From Acidobacteriaceae bacterium (GTDB lineage: Bacteria > Acidobacteriota > Terriglobia > Terriglobales > Acidobacteriaceae): 6,487 nt of DNA. Position 1 is the first letter of the stretch; each line of letters begins with the position of its first letter. Below the pieces are notes generated by a model. That model ran no database searches and was not told the DNA's origin. It saw only the letters and a list, made by a program, of their open reading frames with translations. The position numbers and the translations under genes are program-made. Location: the NCBI GenBank assembly GCA_003165455.1, contig PLUJ01000087.1:1-6487 (forward strand). The letters are read 5' to 3'. Positions 6,236 to 6,487 of the stretch are shown piece by piece.

Positions 6236-6487
6236 TTAGGAATAAGTGATCCCAGCTTCCGGTTGGCGGACGATCCGCTCCGAACTGACTGCAGCGCCAG
6301 CCCTTGCCCAAGTCCACGCCTGCCAGATGATGACCGAGGTGCATACCGTTTCGATCGTCCCGAAGAAAATGTACGATGCAAACATATGCTCGTGCCAGGC
6401 ACCGCTGGCCAAAGGATAAACGAATTGCATCGAGAAGACGGCTAACGTCTCCATGGCCCCCGCGATGATATTCGCCAGCCGGTTCGC
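6236..6487 (-). CDS. DUF6326-like small membrane protein (5' end missing)
   Basis: The C-terminal 83 residues of a membrane protein are visible; the frame stays open to the right edge, so the ATG at 6454 is probably internal. The start of the visible part, ANRLANIIAGAMETLAVFSM, is a membrane segment of the kind seen in DUF6326 proteins (NRxxNIIxG). It is followed by the helix ASYIFFGTIETVCTSVIIWQ and then AWTWARAG, matching that family's usual ending with an aromatic IVWYAWKW-type helix. The loop between the helices carries WHEHMF. The polar tail after it is about 20 residues. Function is unknown for the family. It lies 121 bp upstream of the GntR gene on the same strand, but the palindrome and hairpin between them make a separate transcription unit likely. 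Family assignment is from recalled pattern on a fragment. Confidence 0.65.
   Translation of the reverse strand, partial: ANRLANIIAGAMETLAVFSMQFVYPLASGAWHEHMFASYIFFGTIETVCTSVIIWQAWTWARAGAAVSSERIVRQPEAGITYS

Overview
The window looks like chromosomal DNA from an acidobacterium (Acidobacteriota, Terriglobia-like). The main basis is the first gene: a Ser/Thr kinase fused through one membrane helix to a TolB/FlgO-like domain and a TPR array, an architecture very common in that phylum. The assignment is inference from remembered protein families; no search was run.

Layout. Bases 1-2207 (+) hold the 3' part of the kinase-TPR gene, whose N-lobe lies left of the window. Bases 2208-2370 are a short convergent gap with no clear terminator. 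Bases 2371-6114 (-) hold a compact five-gene cluster. In transcription order it encodes a YtrA-type GntR repressor (6114-5686), an ABC ATPase (5689-4802), an ABC-2-type permease (4805-3867), a seven-helix DUF2306-like membrane protein (3844-3098) and a six-helix DUF4386 membrane protein (3111-2371). Junctions are ATGA overlaps of 4 nt, again 4 nt, a 22-nt gap with a near-perfect Shine-Dalgarno, and a 14-nt overlap. This strongly suggests one polycistronic, translationally coupled unit. Bases 6115-6235 are the leader/promoter gap, with a 15-bp palindrome and repeated half-sites that could be the GntR operator. Bases 6236-6487 (-) hold the 3' end of a DUF6326-like small membrane protein that runs off the right edge.

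Working model. The GntR protein has a DNA-binding domain but no room for a classical effector domain. It probably represses its own operon, as YtrA-type regulators do. The ATPase and permease would form an ABC-2 exporter-like complex, probably homodimeric. The two appended multi-helix proteins of unknown function are the least explained part. Their coupling to an ABC/GntR cassette suggests a shared envelope-related or detoxification role, but no substrate can be read from the sequence. No rRNA, tRNA, CRISPR array, insertion sequence or phage gene was seen.
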